A DNA stretch of 64,000 nt from Mixta intestinalis (GTDB lineage Bacteria; Pseudomonadota; Gammaproteobacteria; Enterobacterales; Enterobacteriaceae). The position numbers and the translations under genes are program-made. Every line of letters starts with the position of its first letter. Positions within the stretch are counted from its first letter, which is position 1. The stretch is from positions 1,488,001-1,552,000 of the forward strand of contig NZ_CP028271.1 in the NCBI RefSeq assembly GCF_009914055.1, read 5' to 3'. The notes beneath the pieces were generated by a model. It saw only the letters and a program-made list of their open reading frames with translations, had not been told where the DNA came from and did not search any database. Below are positions 40,761 to 50,087 of the stretch, piece by piece.

Positions 40761-41810
40761 TTACAACAGCGGTTTGTCGCCGCGCTGCCACAGTTTCATC
40801 AGCTGACGTGCGGCACTGTCGGCAGCGCTTTGTGTAAAGCGCTCCATTAGTTTTTTACGCCGCGTATAACGCACGCTGATTACGTTAAACTGCGCCATAC
40901 GATCGATAATCAGATCGTCACTGGTGCCCAGTGCATCAATCAGCTGTTTTTCCAGCGCCTGGCTACCGTACCAGTGCTCGCCGGTTGCCACCCGATCGAT
41001 ATCCAGCACCGGACGCATCTGCTGTACAAACTGCTTAAACAGCTGATGCGTCTCGTTAAGATCTTCACGGAATTTGTTACGTCCCTGCTCGGTATTTTCA
41101 CCAAACAGCGTCAGCGTGCGCTTATACTCACCTGCGGTATGCAGCTCAACGTCAATATCGTTACGCTTAAGCAGACGGTTAAAGTTTGGCACCTGCGCCA
41201 CCACACCGATCGATCCAATGATGGCGAAAGGTGCGGCGATAATGCGATCGGCGACGCAGGCCATCATGTAACCGCCGCTGGCGGCAACTTTATCTACCGC
41301 GACCGTTAACGGAATGCCCTTTTCGCGCAGACGCTGTAGCTGTGATGCCGCCAGTCCGTAACCGTGAACGACACCGCCAGGGCTTTCCAGCCGCAGCAGC
41401 ACTTCATCCTGCGCGCGCGCTACCGCAGTAATCGCTGAAATCTCTTCACGCAGCGAGGTGACTTCACCGGCATCCATGCTGCCGTTAAAATCCAGCACGT
41501 AAAGCGTCGGTTTGCCATCGGTACTGGAAATTCCCTGCTTCGCCCGCTGTTTTGCCGCTTTCGCTTCCTGCTTCTGCTTTTTCTTTTCAGCCTTATGACG
41601 CAGTTTCTGCTCCTGCGGCGGCAGCGCTGCCAGCTGCATTTCATTCTTCATTTCGCGGTAGCGCTCGTTGAGCTGGGTTACGTGCAGCTGTCCGGGCTGT
41701 CCACGCTTACGCTGAGTCACATTGACCACAATGAGAGCAACCGCAGCGATTGCCAGCACAACGGTAACGACCTTTGCCAAAAATAATGCATACCAGAATA
41801 ATAAATCCAC
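40761..41810 (-). CDS. sohB: SohB, SppA-family inner-membrane serine protease
   Basis: A 349-residue S49-family peptidase (E. coli 349). One N-terminal membrane anchor is followed by a Lys/Arg-rich linker (KKKQKQEAKAAKQRAKQ). The periplasmic protease domain has the catalytic Ser in AASGGYMMACVADRI and RLESPGGVVHGYG upstream. In E. coli extra SohB suppresses the htrA temperature defect. It is divergent from yciK. Confidence 0.95.
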   Translation of the reverse strand: MDLLFWYALFLAKVVTVVLAIAAVALIVVNVTQRKRGQPGQLHVTQLNERYREMKNEMQLAALPPQEQKLRHKAEKKKQKQEAKAAKQRAKQGISSTDGKPTLYVLDFNGSMDAGEVTSLREEISAITAVARAQDEVLLRLESPGGVVHGYGLAASQLQRLREKGIPLTVAVDKVAASGGYMMACVADRIIAAPFAIIGSIGVVAQVPNFNRLLKRNDIDVELHTAGEYKRTLTLFGENTEQGRNKFREDLNETHQLFKQFVQQMRPVLDIDRVATGEHWYGSQALEKQLIDALGTSDDLIIDRMAQFNVISVRYTRRKKLMERFTQSAADSAARQLMKLWQRGDKPLL

Positions 41811-42007
41811 TCGATCCGCCTTTGCTTATATCCTTGCTGAAACCAGAGCCGTAGTGTAGCTGAGTCGTTTTACTTCGTCGCCTGTAATGCAACGCAGATG
41901 CAGGAAATGGGCGCGACGGCGTTGAACTGAATCCTTTTTTCAGGCATAACTCCCCCATTCGCTCTCCTCAGCCCCGTGCTGAGCTCTTACTCGCCGAGGA
42001 AGCCGTT

Positions 42008-42769
42008 TTGCATTATCAACCTAAAAGCGATCTGCTTAATCACCGAATCATTCTTGTTACCGGTGCCAGTGACGGTATCGGACGCGAAGCGGCCCTGACC
42101 TATGCGCGCTACGGCGCTCAGGTTATTTTATTGGGCCGTAACGCAGAAAAGCTGCAACGCGTCAGCGATGAGATCGGCGCATTGGGCAAAGCCGTGCCGC
42201 TGGTTTGTCAGCTCGATCTGGCAACGGTGACGCCGGAAAGCTGCCATGCGTTTGCCGATCGGCTGGCACAGCAGATACCGCGACTGGATGGCGTACTGCA
42301 CAACGCAGGGCTACTGGGTGAAATTGTGCCGCTTGCCGACCTGGCTCCGGAAATCTGGCAGCAGGTGATGCGCGTCAATGTTGACGCGACCTTCTTCCTT
42401 ACCCAGGCGCTGCTGCCGCTGCTGCTGAAATCGGAGGCGGGCTCGTTAGTCTTTACCAGCTCCAGCGTTGGCCGCACGGGGCGTTCAGGCTGGGGTGCCT
42501 ATGCGGTATCAAAATTTGCTACCGAAGGCATGATGCAGGTGCTGGCCGAAGAGTATAAAAACCGTAATCTGCAGGTAAATTGCATTAATCCTGGCGGGAC
42601 GCGAACGAAAATGCGCGCCAGCGCCTTTCCGGAAGAGGATGCAGCAAAGCTGAAAACGCCTGCGGAAATTATGCCGATCTACCTTTACCTGATGGGCGAT
42701 GACAGCCGCCGTAAAACCGGCATCAGTTTTGACGCCCAGCCAGGGCGCAAACCGGGGCCGGCAGAATAA
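42008..42769 (+). CDS. yciK: YciK short-chain dehydrogenase
   Basis: A 253-residue short-chain dehydrogenase (E. coli YciK 252). The Rossmann motif is TGASDGIGREAALTYARYGA, the active site is SSSVGRTGRSGWGAYAVSKFA (Tyr-x3-Lys), and NAG is at HNAGLLGE. The substrate is unknown. The start codon is TTG at 42008, 8 bases after GAGGA, and gives the conserved N-terminus (HYQPKSDLL). Its stop overlaps the btuR start (TAATG), so the pair is coupled. Confidence 0.94.
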   Translation: MHYQPKSDLLNHRIILVTGASDGIGREAALTYARYGAQVILLGRNAEKLQRVSDEIGALGKAVPLVCQLDLATVTPESCHAFADRLAQQIPRLDGVLHNAGLLGEIVPLADLAPEIWQQVMRVNVDATFFLTQALLPLLLKSEAGSLVFTSSSVGRTGRSGWGAYAVSKFATEGMMQVLAEEYKNRNLQVNCINPGGTRTKMRASAFPEEDAAKLKTPAEIMPIYLYLMGDDSRRKTGISFDAQPGRKPGPAE

Positions 42770-43362
42770 TGGCGCAAAACGATCGTCATCAACAGCGCCA
42801 GCAGCGCCTCAAAGAGCAGGTGGAGGCGCGCATTGCCGCCGCCAGCGAAACACGTGGCATTCTGATGGTGTTTACCGGCAACGGCAAAGGTAAAACCACT
42901 GCCGCCTTCGGCACCGCAACCCGCGCTGTTGGTCATGGCAAAAAAGCGGGCGTGGTTCAGTTTATCAAGGGTGAATGGCCAAACGGCGAACGTAATCTGC
43001 TGGAGCCGCACGGCGTAGAATTTCAGGTGATGGCGACCGGCTTTACCTGGGATACGCAGGATCGCGAAAGCGACACCGCCGCCTGCCTGACGGTCTGGCA
43101 ACACGGCCTGCGTATGCTGGCGGATGAAACGCTGGATCTGGTGGTGCTGGATGAGCTCACCTATATGGTGGCCTACAACTACCTGCCGCTGGAGGATGTG
43201 CTGAATGCGTTGCGCCATCGCCCGGCACATCAAACGGTCATCATTACCGGACGCGGTTGCCATCGCGACATTCTTGAACTGGCTGATACCGTCAGCGAAA
43301 TGCGTCCGGTGAAACATGCGTTTGATGCGGGCATTCAGGCGCAGATGGGGATTGATTATTAG
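42769..43362 (+). CDS. btuR: Cob(I)yrinic acid a,c-diamide adenosyltransferase
   Basis: ATP:corrinoid adenosyltransferase (BtuR/CobA/CobO), which makes adenosylcobalamin from salvaged corrinoids; 197 residues (E. coli 196). The P-loop is GNGKGKTTAAFGTATRA, and the acidic motif VVLDELTYMVAYNYL is intact. It is coupled to yciK. Its last 71 bases overlap the 3' end of the convergent AraC-family gene. In E. coli rluB follows at once; here a sugar cassette is inserted. Confidence 0.96.
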   Translation: MAQNDRHQQRQQRLKEQVEARIAAASETRGILMVFTGNGKGKTTAAFGTATRAVGHGKKAGVVQFIKGEWPNGERNLLEPHGVEFQVMATGFTWDTQDRESDTAACLTVWQHGLRMLADETLDLVVLDELTYMVAYNYLPLEDVLNALRHRPAHQTVIITGRGCHRDILELADTVSEMRPVKHAFDAGIQAQMGIDY

Positions 43363-44308
43363 ATGCCAGCCGCGCCAGCAGAGCGCGGTTAAGCGGCAGA
43401 CAATGACAGTCCTCACCCGCTGCCAGTTCATTGCTGAGCGCGTTTTGCCGGGAGACAAAACGTTTGCGATATTCGGTCGGCGTCAGACCGCAATATTTAT
43501 TGAAGGCGGCAATCAGGTATTTATGCTCCTGAAAGCCGCAGCTATGGCTGATGTCGGTGATGGGCGTGCGCGTATCGCGCAGCAGATTTCGTGCTTTGTT
43601 TAACCGCACCAGCGTCAAATACTCTTTGAAATTATAGCGGCTGACCTTTTTAAACAGTCGGGAGAACCACGAATAGCTCATGCCAGCATGGCTGGCGACT
43701 TCGCTCAGCGTCAGCGGTCGATCATAGTGCAGGTTAATATAATCAATGCCCTTTTTGATCATCGACTCTTCACGTAATGAACTTTCCGCACGCTGCGACG
43801 GTTCCCCGGCGGTTGCTAAAGCATCAAGTAACAGGTAAATAGCCGCGATACGCTGAAACGGCGTGCGATTATCCACCAGCTGTTCCAGCAGCATGATTAA
43901 TCGCCGTAAGACCTCATCATCTGCTGCCCTTCTGGTACGCCCGACGGTACACCAGTTAAGCTGTAAAGCAGGATGCATTTCATCAAACAGCCCCGGAGAA
44001 AACTGCACCGTCACCAGCTGGCTGCCCGCCATTTCTGCGCTGAGGGAATGCACCTCCCCGGCATTGAGATAAAGCATATCTCCCTGACCAAGCTCCACCT
44101 GCTGTTGCCCTACCGCCACGGTAAAGCGCCCGCACAGCACGGTGATCAGTTCAGGCGCCGCATGCCAGTGAGGTTCGCAGTAGCGAACCTCGGCAGCGAA
44201 TACGTTCAGCTTCTCGGCGTCGAAGGCGATCAGCTCGTAACCGCTGTTCACCGTCTGCTGCCCGGTCTGTGCCGCCGGGCGAGGATGAGTCACTGAAAAA
44301 GGAAACAC
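43292..44308 (-). CDS. AraC-family regulator of the sugar cassette
   Basis: A 338-residue regulator with an N-terminal cupin sensor domain (CEPHWHAAPELITVLCGRFTVAVG, then LGQGDMLYLNAGEVHS). A C-terminal AraC/XylS domain carries both helix-turn-helices (LTLSEVASHAGMSYSWFSRLFKK and PITDISHSCGFQEHKYLIAAF). It is the last gene of the symporter-glycosidase-regulator run, 22 bases after the glycosidase, and is likely its activator. About 50 residues after the AraC domain look like a non-conserved tail that overlaps btuR on the other strand by 71 bases. Confidence 0.88.
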   Translation of the reverse strand: MFPFSVTHPRPAAQTGQQTVNSGYELIAFDAEKLNVFAAEVRYCEPHWHAAPELITVLCGRFTVAVGQQQVELGQGDMLYLNAGEVHSLSAEMAGSQLVTVQFSPGLFDEMHPALQLNWCTVGRTRRAADDEVLRRLIMLLEQLVDNRTPFQRIAAIYLLLDALATAGEPSQRAESSLREESMIKKGIDYINLHYDRPLTLSEVASHAGMSYSWFSRLFKKVSRYNFKEYLTLVRLNKARNLLRDTRTPITDISHSCGFQEHKYLIAAFNKYCGLTPTEYRKRFVSRQNALSNELAAGEDCHCLPLNRALLARLASNNQSPSAPECPHQTHVSPDAFR

Positions 44309-44330
44309 GCCTTATCTCCTGGATTGTTGC

Positions 44331-46682
44331 TTACTGACGCCCGGTCAGCGCCGCATTAAGTTCATCACGCTCAATATCCAGCGCCAGGAACTCGGTTAAG
44401 GATGTCAGCAATCCGAAAACCATATCCGGAGCCAGACGAATCAGCTTTTCACGCACCTGCGGTTCGGGCAACCCGCTCTTTGCGGCGATCAGCGCCACTA
44501 CGCGGGCGAACGCTTCCGGCTGCTGGATCAGCTGCTGCAAAGAGTTATCAGCGCGCAGCGGCACGTAGCGCGGTGGACAATCCACCTCTAGGCTGGCGGA
44601 CAGCGGCAGATCGCGCGAGGAAGCACCGACAAAAATTTGCCATCTTCCCGGCGTGACCACCCAATCCGCTAACCCCGGATGGTAGCAGGCCAGATCGGCT
44701 ATTGGCAGAGAGAGGTTAACGCGGCGCGTTTCGCCAGCGGCCAGCGTCACTTTAGTAAAGGCTTTCAGCGCCCGTACTTCGCGAATCAGCTCACCGGCGG
44801 GGGCCGTCACGTAAAGCTGGGCGATCTCCTTACCCTCGCGTTCACCACAGTTGGTCAAATCAAACGCAACGTTCAGCGTTTCCTCCGCGCCAATTCGCGA
44901 TGCCGAAAGCGCTATATTGGCATAGGCAAACCGGGTATAGCTCAGGCCAAAGCCAAACGGGAACTGCGGCGTAATCTGACGTTTATCATAATAGCGATAG
45001 CCGACAAACAGACCTTCGCCATAATAATGACGCTGATTTTCACCGGGATAGTGCAGCCAGGCTGGCGTCTCTTCCAGCGAATTCGGCATCGTCACGGTGA
45101 GTTTACCGCACGGATTGCGCTTACCGAACAGGATTTCCGCCACCGCACGCCCCATCCCCTGACCGGCGAAGAACGTTTCCAGCAGCGCCCGGCATTCCCC
45201 CAGCCACGGCATAACTACCGCATCGCTGTTGGCAAGCACTACCACTACGTTTGGCTGTACCGCCGCGACTTCTCGTATCAGACGTTCATGCGTCGGCAGG
45301 ATGCACAGATCCTGTCGATCGCCGTTTTCACCATCCTCACCTACTGCGGTACTGACGAACACCACCGCGACATCGGCGGCCTGCGCTACTTCACGCGCCT
45401 GGGCGAGCGCCTGCCCATCGCTGTGCGCATCATCCGGCGAGCCAACCGCCCAGGAGACTGTAAAGTCATCCCCTGCGAGGTCAAAAATCTCATCCAGCGG
45501 GCGATCCAGTAGATAAGGCACCGTCGTCGCGCAGCCGGAGCCCTGAATGACCGGTTCTTGCGCAGGCTTGCCGATCACCGCAATGCGCGGCGTTTTCCGC
45601 GCGTCCAGCGGCAGCAGGTTGCCTTCATTTTTCAACAGAACGATAGATTCTGCCGCTAAACGCTGCGATAAAGCGTGATGCGCCGCAAAATCAGCACGCG
45701 TTTGTGGGCGACGATGGCGCTGAACCTTATCCAGCAGCGTCAGCATACGCAGGCAGGCGCGATCCACGACTTCCATCGGCACGTCACCGGACACAATCGC
45801 CGCCAGCAGCGTCTGTTTATCGCGGCGGGTTTCCGGCATCGCCAGATCGTTGCCCGCCAACAGCGACGCCGGACGATCCTTGATACCGTACCAGTCAGAC
45901 ATGACCAGCCCGTCATAGCCCCACTCATCGCGCAAAACCTGCGTAAGCAGAAACGGATCCTGCGAAGTTTGTACGCCGTTGAGGCGGTTATAAGAAGACA
46001 TCACCGTCCAGGGCTGCGATTTAGCTATCGCACGCTGAAAACCGGCCAGGTATATTTCACGCAGCGCCCGCTCTTCGATAATCGAGTCCATCTCGGTACG
46101 GCGATATTCAGAGTTATTAGCGGCAAAATGTTTCAGGCTGGCCCCAACGCCTTCTTCCTGTAGTCCGTTAATTAATGCCGCTGCGAGATCGCCACTGACC
46201 ACCGGATCTTCCGAGTAATATTCATAGCCGCGCCCTGCCAGCGGCGTGCGGCGAATGTTAATGCCCGGCCCCAGCAGAATATTGACGCCCATTTGCTGAC
46301 ATTCGCGTCCCAGCGCCTGGCCCATTTGCCGCACCAGTTCCACATCCCAGCTACAGGCAAGGCTGGAGCCATTCGGAAAACAGGTTGCCGGCAGAGAAGC
46401 GCTGAACAGCGCTTCACTTCCCCCTTTTGCCGTTGGCTCTTCCGCGCTGGCTCGATCGGCGGTCTGGGTAATAACCGAAATAAAGTCATCCATACTCCAT
46501 TTCTCTTCACCATCGATTTGCGCGCTGCTATAGCGCACGCCGTAGGTGCCATCGGTCATTACGATATCGCTAATGCCATGCTGCGGTAGTGATGCCGTGC
46601 GCCACAGTCCACTGCCGGTCAGCAACGCCACTTTTTCCTCTGCCGTCATCGCGGCGATAATGGTTTTGAAATTACTGTTCAT
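44331..46682 (-). CDS. Glycoside hydrolase family 3 beta-glycosidase
   Basis: A 783-residue GH3 enzyme. The N-terminal barrel has KHFAANNSE (Lys184-His185) and the nucleophile Asp263 in GLVMSDWYG. The second alpha/beta domain begins near ESIVLLKNEGNLLPL, and a C-terminal fibronectin-III-like domain starts around NVAFDLTNCGEREG. There is no signal peptide, so it acts in the cytoplasm on imported beta-linked oligosaccharides or glycosides. An unusual C-terminal tail of ~80 residues follows the FnIII domain. It is 18 bases downstream of the GPH symporter gene. The exact sugar (glucose, xylose or arabinose) cannot be read from sequence. Confidence 0.9.
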   Translation of the reverse strand: MNSNFKTIIAAMTAEEKVALLTGSGLWRTASLPQHGISDIVMTDGTYGVRYSSAQIDGEEKWSMDDFISVITQTADRASAEEPTAKGGSEALFSASLPATCFPNGSSLACSWDVELVRQMGQALGRECQQMGVNILLGPGINIRRTPLAGRGYEYYSEDPVVSGDLAAALINGLQEEGVGASLKHFAANNSEYRRTEMDSIIEERALREIYLAGFQRAIAKSQPWTVMSSYNRLNGVQTSQDPFLLTQVLRDEWGYDGLVMSDWYGIKDRPASLLAGNDLAMPETRRDKQTLLAAIVSGDVPMEVVDRACLRMLTLLDKVQRHRRPQTRADFAAHHALSQRLAAESIVLLKNEGNLLPLDARKTPRIAVIGKPAQEPVIQGSGCATTVPYLLDRPLDEIFDLAGDDFTVSWAVGSPDDAHSDGQALAQAREVAQAADVAVVFVSTAVGEDGENGDRQDLCILPTHERLIREVAAVQPNVVVVLANSDAVVMPWLGECRALLETFFAGQGMGRAVAEILFGKRNPCGKLTVTMPNSLEETPAWLHYPGENQRHYYGEGLFVGYRYYDKRQITPQFPFGFGLSYTRFAYANIALSASRIGAEETLNVAFDLTNCGEREGKEIAQLYVTAPAGELIREVRALKAFTKVTLAAGETRRVNLSLPIADLACYHPGLADWVVTPGRWQIFVGASSRDLPLSASLEVDCPPRYVPLRADNSLQQLIQQPEAFARVVALIAAKSGLPEPQVREKLIRLAPDMVFGLLTSLTEFLALDIERDELNAALTGRQ

Positions 46683-46700
46683 CTCTCGGACTCCCTGAGG

Positions 46701-48062
46701 TTAAAGCGCGTTTTGCTTACGCAGGCTGATTTTTTGCACAATGTCGCGATAGGTCTTTTCATCCAGCGAATAACAGGCGACAAATATCGCACCGATAACA
46801 AACATCGCACCGGGGAATAAGGTCATCAGCACGTTGATGCCGTTAATCGCGCTGGCGGTAATATTGCCCGCATCGTAGTGATAGAAATCCAGCATCCATC
46901 CCGCGCAGCCGCCGCCAATAGCCATCGCAATTTTGGTAATAAAATTAAAGAAGCCGTAAATTGCCCCTTCTGAACGCACCCCATGATGCCATTCGGCATA
47001 TTCCACGGTATCCGCAATCATTGACCACATGGCGACAAACCCCATCCCCAGCGTAATGCTGTAGAGGCATACCCCGCTCATAATCAGCCAGATATTATTA
47101 CCAGCGATAAAATATTGCATCAGCACGCCCAGTACACCGATCAATAGCGCCAGCAGCGTCATTTTCTTTTTGCCCATCAGCACAATAATTTTTTCAGAAA
47201 TAATGGTTCCGATAATGTAAGCCGCAGACTGGATCATAAAGAAAGGCGCGGTAAACCCCTCATTACCGATAATGTATTTAATAAAGTAAATAGCGATCGC
47301 CATCCATACGGTATAAGCGATATAAAAGAATACGGTGAAGAGTGACAGGTGGATAAGCGGCGCGTTGCCTAATACCGCACGGAACATGTCGCGCAGCGTT
47401 GGCGCGCTGACTTCTTCTTCCTCGCCTACCCGTTCTTTGGTCATGCCAAAACAGGCCAGAAACATGAATGTCGCCAACAATGCGAAGCAGGAAACGGCAA
47501 AGACATAGCCGAGCTGTTTATCATTAAACGGCGCAATCAGCCAGTCTGCCGTGGTTGACACGATCAGATAGCCAACGATAGCCAATACAAAGCGGTATAC
47601 CGACAGCGAAGAGCGTGATGCCTCATGCTGCGTCAGACGATTGGTTAATGCCGAATAAGGCGTGTTCACCGCCGTATAGGCCAGGCAGTAGAGAGTATAG
47701 GAAATCAGCGCATAGCCGAATTTTGCCTCTCCGCCAAACGGCACAAAACAGAGCACGGTTAAAAATCCCAGAGGCACTGAGCCATACAGCAGCCAGGGGC
47801 GTAGCTTGCCATATTTACTCTGCGTTTTATCTATAGCAAAACCAATCAGAATATTAAAGATTGCGTCAATCACTCGCGCAATAACAAATATTAAACTGGC
47901 CTGTACCGCGCTGATGCCGTAAATATCGGTATAGAAAAACAGTAAGAATAAAGAGACAAAACCGAATGACAGATTGGAGGCGAAATCACCGAGTCCATAA
48001 CCTGTTTTTTCTTTAACGCCAATAACTACATAGCTTGCCGATAGCTTTGCTGTCGTACCCAT
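46701..48062 (-). CDS. GPH-family sugar:cation symporter
   Basis: A 453-residue, twelve-helix transporter of the glycoside-pentoside-hexuronide family (MelB, YicJ, XynB-like). Family marks are EKTGYGLGDFASNLSFGF near the N-terminus, VIARVIDAIFNILIGFAIDKTQSKYGKLRPWLLYG and TVEYAEWHHGVRSEG. The start at 48062 follows GGAG by 6 bases; the longer frame to 48122 lacks a binding site. It heads the three-gene run with the GH3 glycosidase and AraC regulator, implying import of a glycoside that is then split inside. A perfect CRP half-site pair lies ~110 bases upstream. Confidence 0.92.
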   Translation of the reverse strand: MGTTAKLSASYVVIGVKEKTGYGLGDFASNLSFGFVSLFLLFFYTDIYGISAVQASLIFVIARVIDAIFNILIGFAIDKTQSKYGKLRPWLLYGSVPLGFLTVLCFVPFGGEAKFGYALISYTLYCLAYTAVNTPYSALTNRLTQHEASRSSLSVYRFVLAIVGYLIVSTTADWLIAPFNDKQLGYVFAVSCFALLATFMFLACFGMTKERVGEEEEVSAPTLRDMFRAVLGNAPLIHLSLFTVFFYIAYTVWMAIAIYFIKYIIGNEGFTAPFFMIQSAAYIIGTIISEKIIVLMGKKKMTLLALLIGVLGVLMQYFIAGNNIWLIMSGVCLYSITLGMGFVAMWSMIADTVEYAEWHHGVRSEGAIYGFFNFITKIAMAIGGGCAGWMLDFYHYDAGNITASAINGINVLMTLFPGAMFVIGAIFVACYSLDEKTYRDIVQKISLRKQNAL

Positions 48063-48171
48063 TCCAGGCTCCCTGTTTTTATCTTCAGAGGCGACAGTAT
48101 ATGGCGCTGCCTGGCACATCACTTTGCGTTATTTGTCGGCGCAATTCCTGTTTCTTGTCTTTATGCAAAAG

Positions 48172-48187
48172 TGTGAAAAATATCACA
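48172..48187. promoter_or_regulatory. CRP binding site upstream of the sugar cassette
   Basis: TGTGA-AAAATA-TCACA is an exact match to the CRP consensus half-sites with 6-base spacing, ~110 bases before the symporter start. It supports catabolite activation of the cassette. Confidence 0.75.
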
Positions 48188-48210
48188 GGCGGAGGGAGAG
48201 TGAAGCAGAG

Positions 48211-48237
48211 CGTTCCGGCGTGTAGCCCGCCGGAACG
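48211..48237 (-). terminator. Hairpin after rluB, possible terminator
   Basis: CGTTCCGGCG (48211-48220) pairs perfectly with CGCCGGAACG (48228-48237). It starts 7 bases past the rluB stop. The minus-strand tail (CTCTGCTTCACTCTC) is not T-rich, so the call is moderate. Confidence 0.5.
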
Positions 48238-48243
48238 TATGGA

Positions 48244-49143
48244 TTAACCGTTACTTTTGTTACGCGTACTGGAACGGCGATTGCCGTTGTTACCCTGACG
48301 CAGGCTGCCCATTTGCGAATGGCGCTTCACGGCGCGACGAATCTGGTTCGCCTTGGTACGACGACGATCTTTTTCTACCGGCACCTTGCTCACGCTTTCC
48401 GGCGGCAGGCCTACCAGCTCACGCAGGTAGTTAACCGGCTGCAGATCCAGCTCCGTCCAGCCGCCACGCGGCAGGCCTTTCGGCAGGGTGATATCGCCGT
48501 AACGCACGCGGATCAGGCGGCTCACCTGTACGCCAACCGCTTCCCACAGGCGACGCACTTCACGGTTGCGCCCTTCGGTAAGCGTGACGTTATACCACTG
48601 GTTCATCCCTTCGCCGCCGGTGAATTTAATGGTACGGAACGAGGCCGGACCATCTTCCAGCTGCACGCCCAGGCTAAGCTGACGGATTTTCGCATCGTCA
48701 ACCTGACCAAACACGCGTACCGCATATTCACGCTCAACCTCACGGCTGGGGTGCATCAGACGATTAGCCAGCTCGCCATCGGTAGTGAACAACAGTAAAC
48801 CACAGGTGTTAACGTCCAGACGTCCAACGGCAATCCAGCGCGCGCCACGTAAACGCGGCAGACGATCGAAAACGGTAGGCCGGCCTTCCGGGTCGTTGCG
48901 GGTACAGAGTTCCCCTTCCGGCTTATAGTAAGCCAGTACGCGACATACCTGCTGGGCGGATTCACTGATGGAGACGATATGACCATCAATACGGATTTTT
49001 ACCATGGCGTTGGGTTCGATACGGTCGCCCAACGTTGCCAGTTTGCCATCAACGCTAATGCGTCCGGCGGAGATCATTGCTTCGATTTCGCGACGGGAAC
49101 CGTGACCGGCCCGCGCTAATACTTTTTGTAACTTTTCGCTCAT
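48244..49143 (-). CDS. rluB: 23S rRNA pseudouridine(2605) synthase
   Basis: A 299-residue RsuA/RluB-family enzyme that makes pseudouridine 2605 in 23S rRNA (E. coli RluB 291). The N-terminal S4 RNA-binding domain ([29 protein letters not shown]) is followed by the catalytic domain, with the active Asp in [26 protein letters not shown]. The C-terminal tail is basic and low-complexity ([15 protein letters not shown] and beyond), as in RluB. AAAAAG lies at suitable spacing before the start. Confidence 0.96.
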   Translation of the reverse strand: MSEKLQKVLARAGHGSRREIEAMISAGRISVDGKLATLGDRIEPNAMVKIRIDGHIVSISESAQQVCRVLAYYKPEGELCTRNDPEGRPTVFDRLPRLRGARWIAVGRLDVNTCGLLLFTTDGELANRLMHPSREVEREYAVRVFGQVDDAKIRQLSLGVQLEDGPASFRTIKFTGGEGMNQWYNVTLTEGRNREVRRLWEAVGVQVSRLIRVRYGDITLPKGLPRGGWTELDLQPVNYLRELVGLPPESVSKVPVEKDRRRTKANQIRRAVKRHSQMGSLRQGNNGNRRSSTRNKSNG

Positions 49144-49743
49144 TGAGCGGCCTCGCTGTCGCCTTCACAGGCGTCGGTGGGAGAATAAAAACCTTTAATT
49201 TCAATGGTTTAATACCAACCATCACCGCCATTATACATTATTTTTATTACCGTGTAACCCTTGTTGTTGTCACATCTGAAAGAAACCAATAATAACTATA
49301 AAGAATCAGTAGGAAAGATTATTTGTTTATTGTGAGGCACAGTCAGAGCTTCACTATTTCTACTTAAATTTCCCAGCATAGTTAACAATAAAAAGTGCAG
49401 TTCTTCAAAAATTGATAATGCTTTATTTACAATGCTGCATAACTCATCGTTTCTGCCTGGCCTGATATAACTGATATAACTGATATATGTTTGAATCAGT
49501 CATTTAATTCATTTTCTATAGCAACATGAAAATTCATATACCTCTATCAGGTTACCAATTAAAAATAGTTTTCAGGAAATATCCTTGGTGAAAATAGTAT
49601 TTATTACGGATAATTAGTAAAACTTAGATTTTTCACAACCTTATTGATTCATGAAAAATAAAACGCATAATTACCCCACTGCCAGCAGACACAATTATTG
49701 TCGGCGGTAAAAAAATAAATATTATTCTATTAAGGAGAACAAC
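49144..49743. other. AT-rich leader region of the microcin-like gene
   Basis: 600 AT-rich bases between rluB and the microcin-like gene on the opposite strand. It should contain both promoters. Three tandem copies of TGATATAAC/TGATATATG lie at 49463-49489. Two tiny frames (about 20 codons, at 49527 and 49651) lack binding sites and are not called. Confidence 0.5.
49463..49489. repeat. Tandem 9-base repeat, three copies
   Basis: TGATATAAC, TGATATAAC and TGATATATG follow each other without a gap, ~255 bases before the microcin-like gene. It could be a regulator site array or slippage in AT-rich DNA. Confidence 0.6.
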
Positions 49744-50067
49744 ATGCGTGAATTAACTCAAATCGAATCTCAGCAGATTTCTGGTGCAGTGGTTGCATCA
49801 ATGGATGAAGCACTGGAAGGTTTTATCTGGGGTTTAGGTGACGGCGCAATGACCGGCATGTCTATCGCAGGTAAATTTGGCGGAGCAGGCGGATTTATCG
49901 TTGGCGGTATCGCCCAGCTCGTTGGCTATGCGCTTACACCGTTTATCGGCGGCATCATTGGCGGGATCGGTGGCGCAATTTTCGGGCGTGATATGATTGC
50001 AGATACGCTGGCTCATTACCGCGAATCTGTTGGCACCGGAAATGTTTCTCACTCACTGTTCAGCTAA
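49744..50067 (+). CDS. Putative class II microcin precursor (double-glycine-type leader)
   Basis: A 107-residue precursor. The first 15 residues, MRELTQIESQQISGA, match the leader type of microcins V, L and N (microcin L: MREITLNEMNNVSGA), which is cut after Gly-Ala or Gly-Gly by a peptidase-containing ABC exporter. The mature part (~92 residues) has no cysteine. It carries a hydrophobic glycine-zipper core (GGAGGFIVGGIAQLVGYAL, then PFIGGIIGGIGGAIFG) suited to membrane insertion, and a polar tail ending SHSLFS. AAGGAG lies 6 bases before the ATG, and a terminator follows. No exporter or immunity gene is recognised beside it. No homologue search could be run. Confidence 0.75.
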   Translation: MRELTQIESQQISGAVVASMDEALEGFIWGLGDGAMTGMSIAGKFGGAGGFIVGGIAQLVGYALTPFIGGIIGGIGGAIFGRDMIADTLAHYRESVGTGNVSHSLFS

Positions 50068-50087
50068 TAAAACTGATATTGCCATAC

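Noticed and set aside
43292..43362. Sequencing error as the cause of the btuR/AraC overlap
   Set aside because: Both frames end cleanly and the btuR C-terminus matches the family length, so no frame correction is required.
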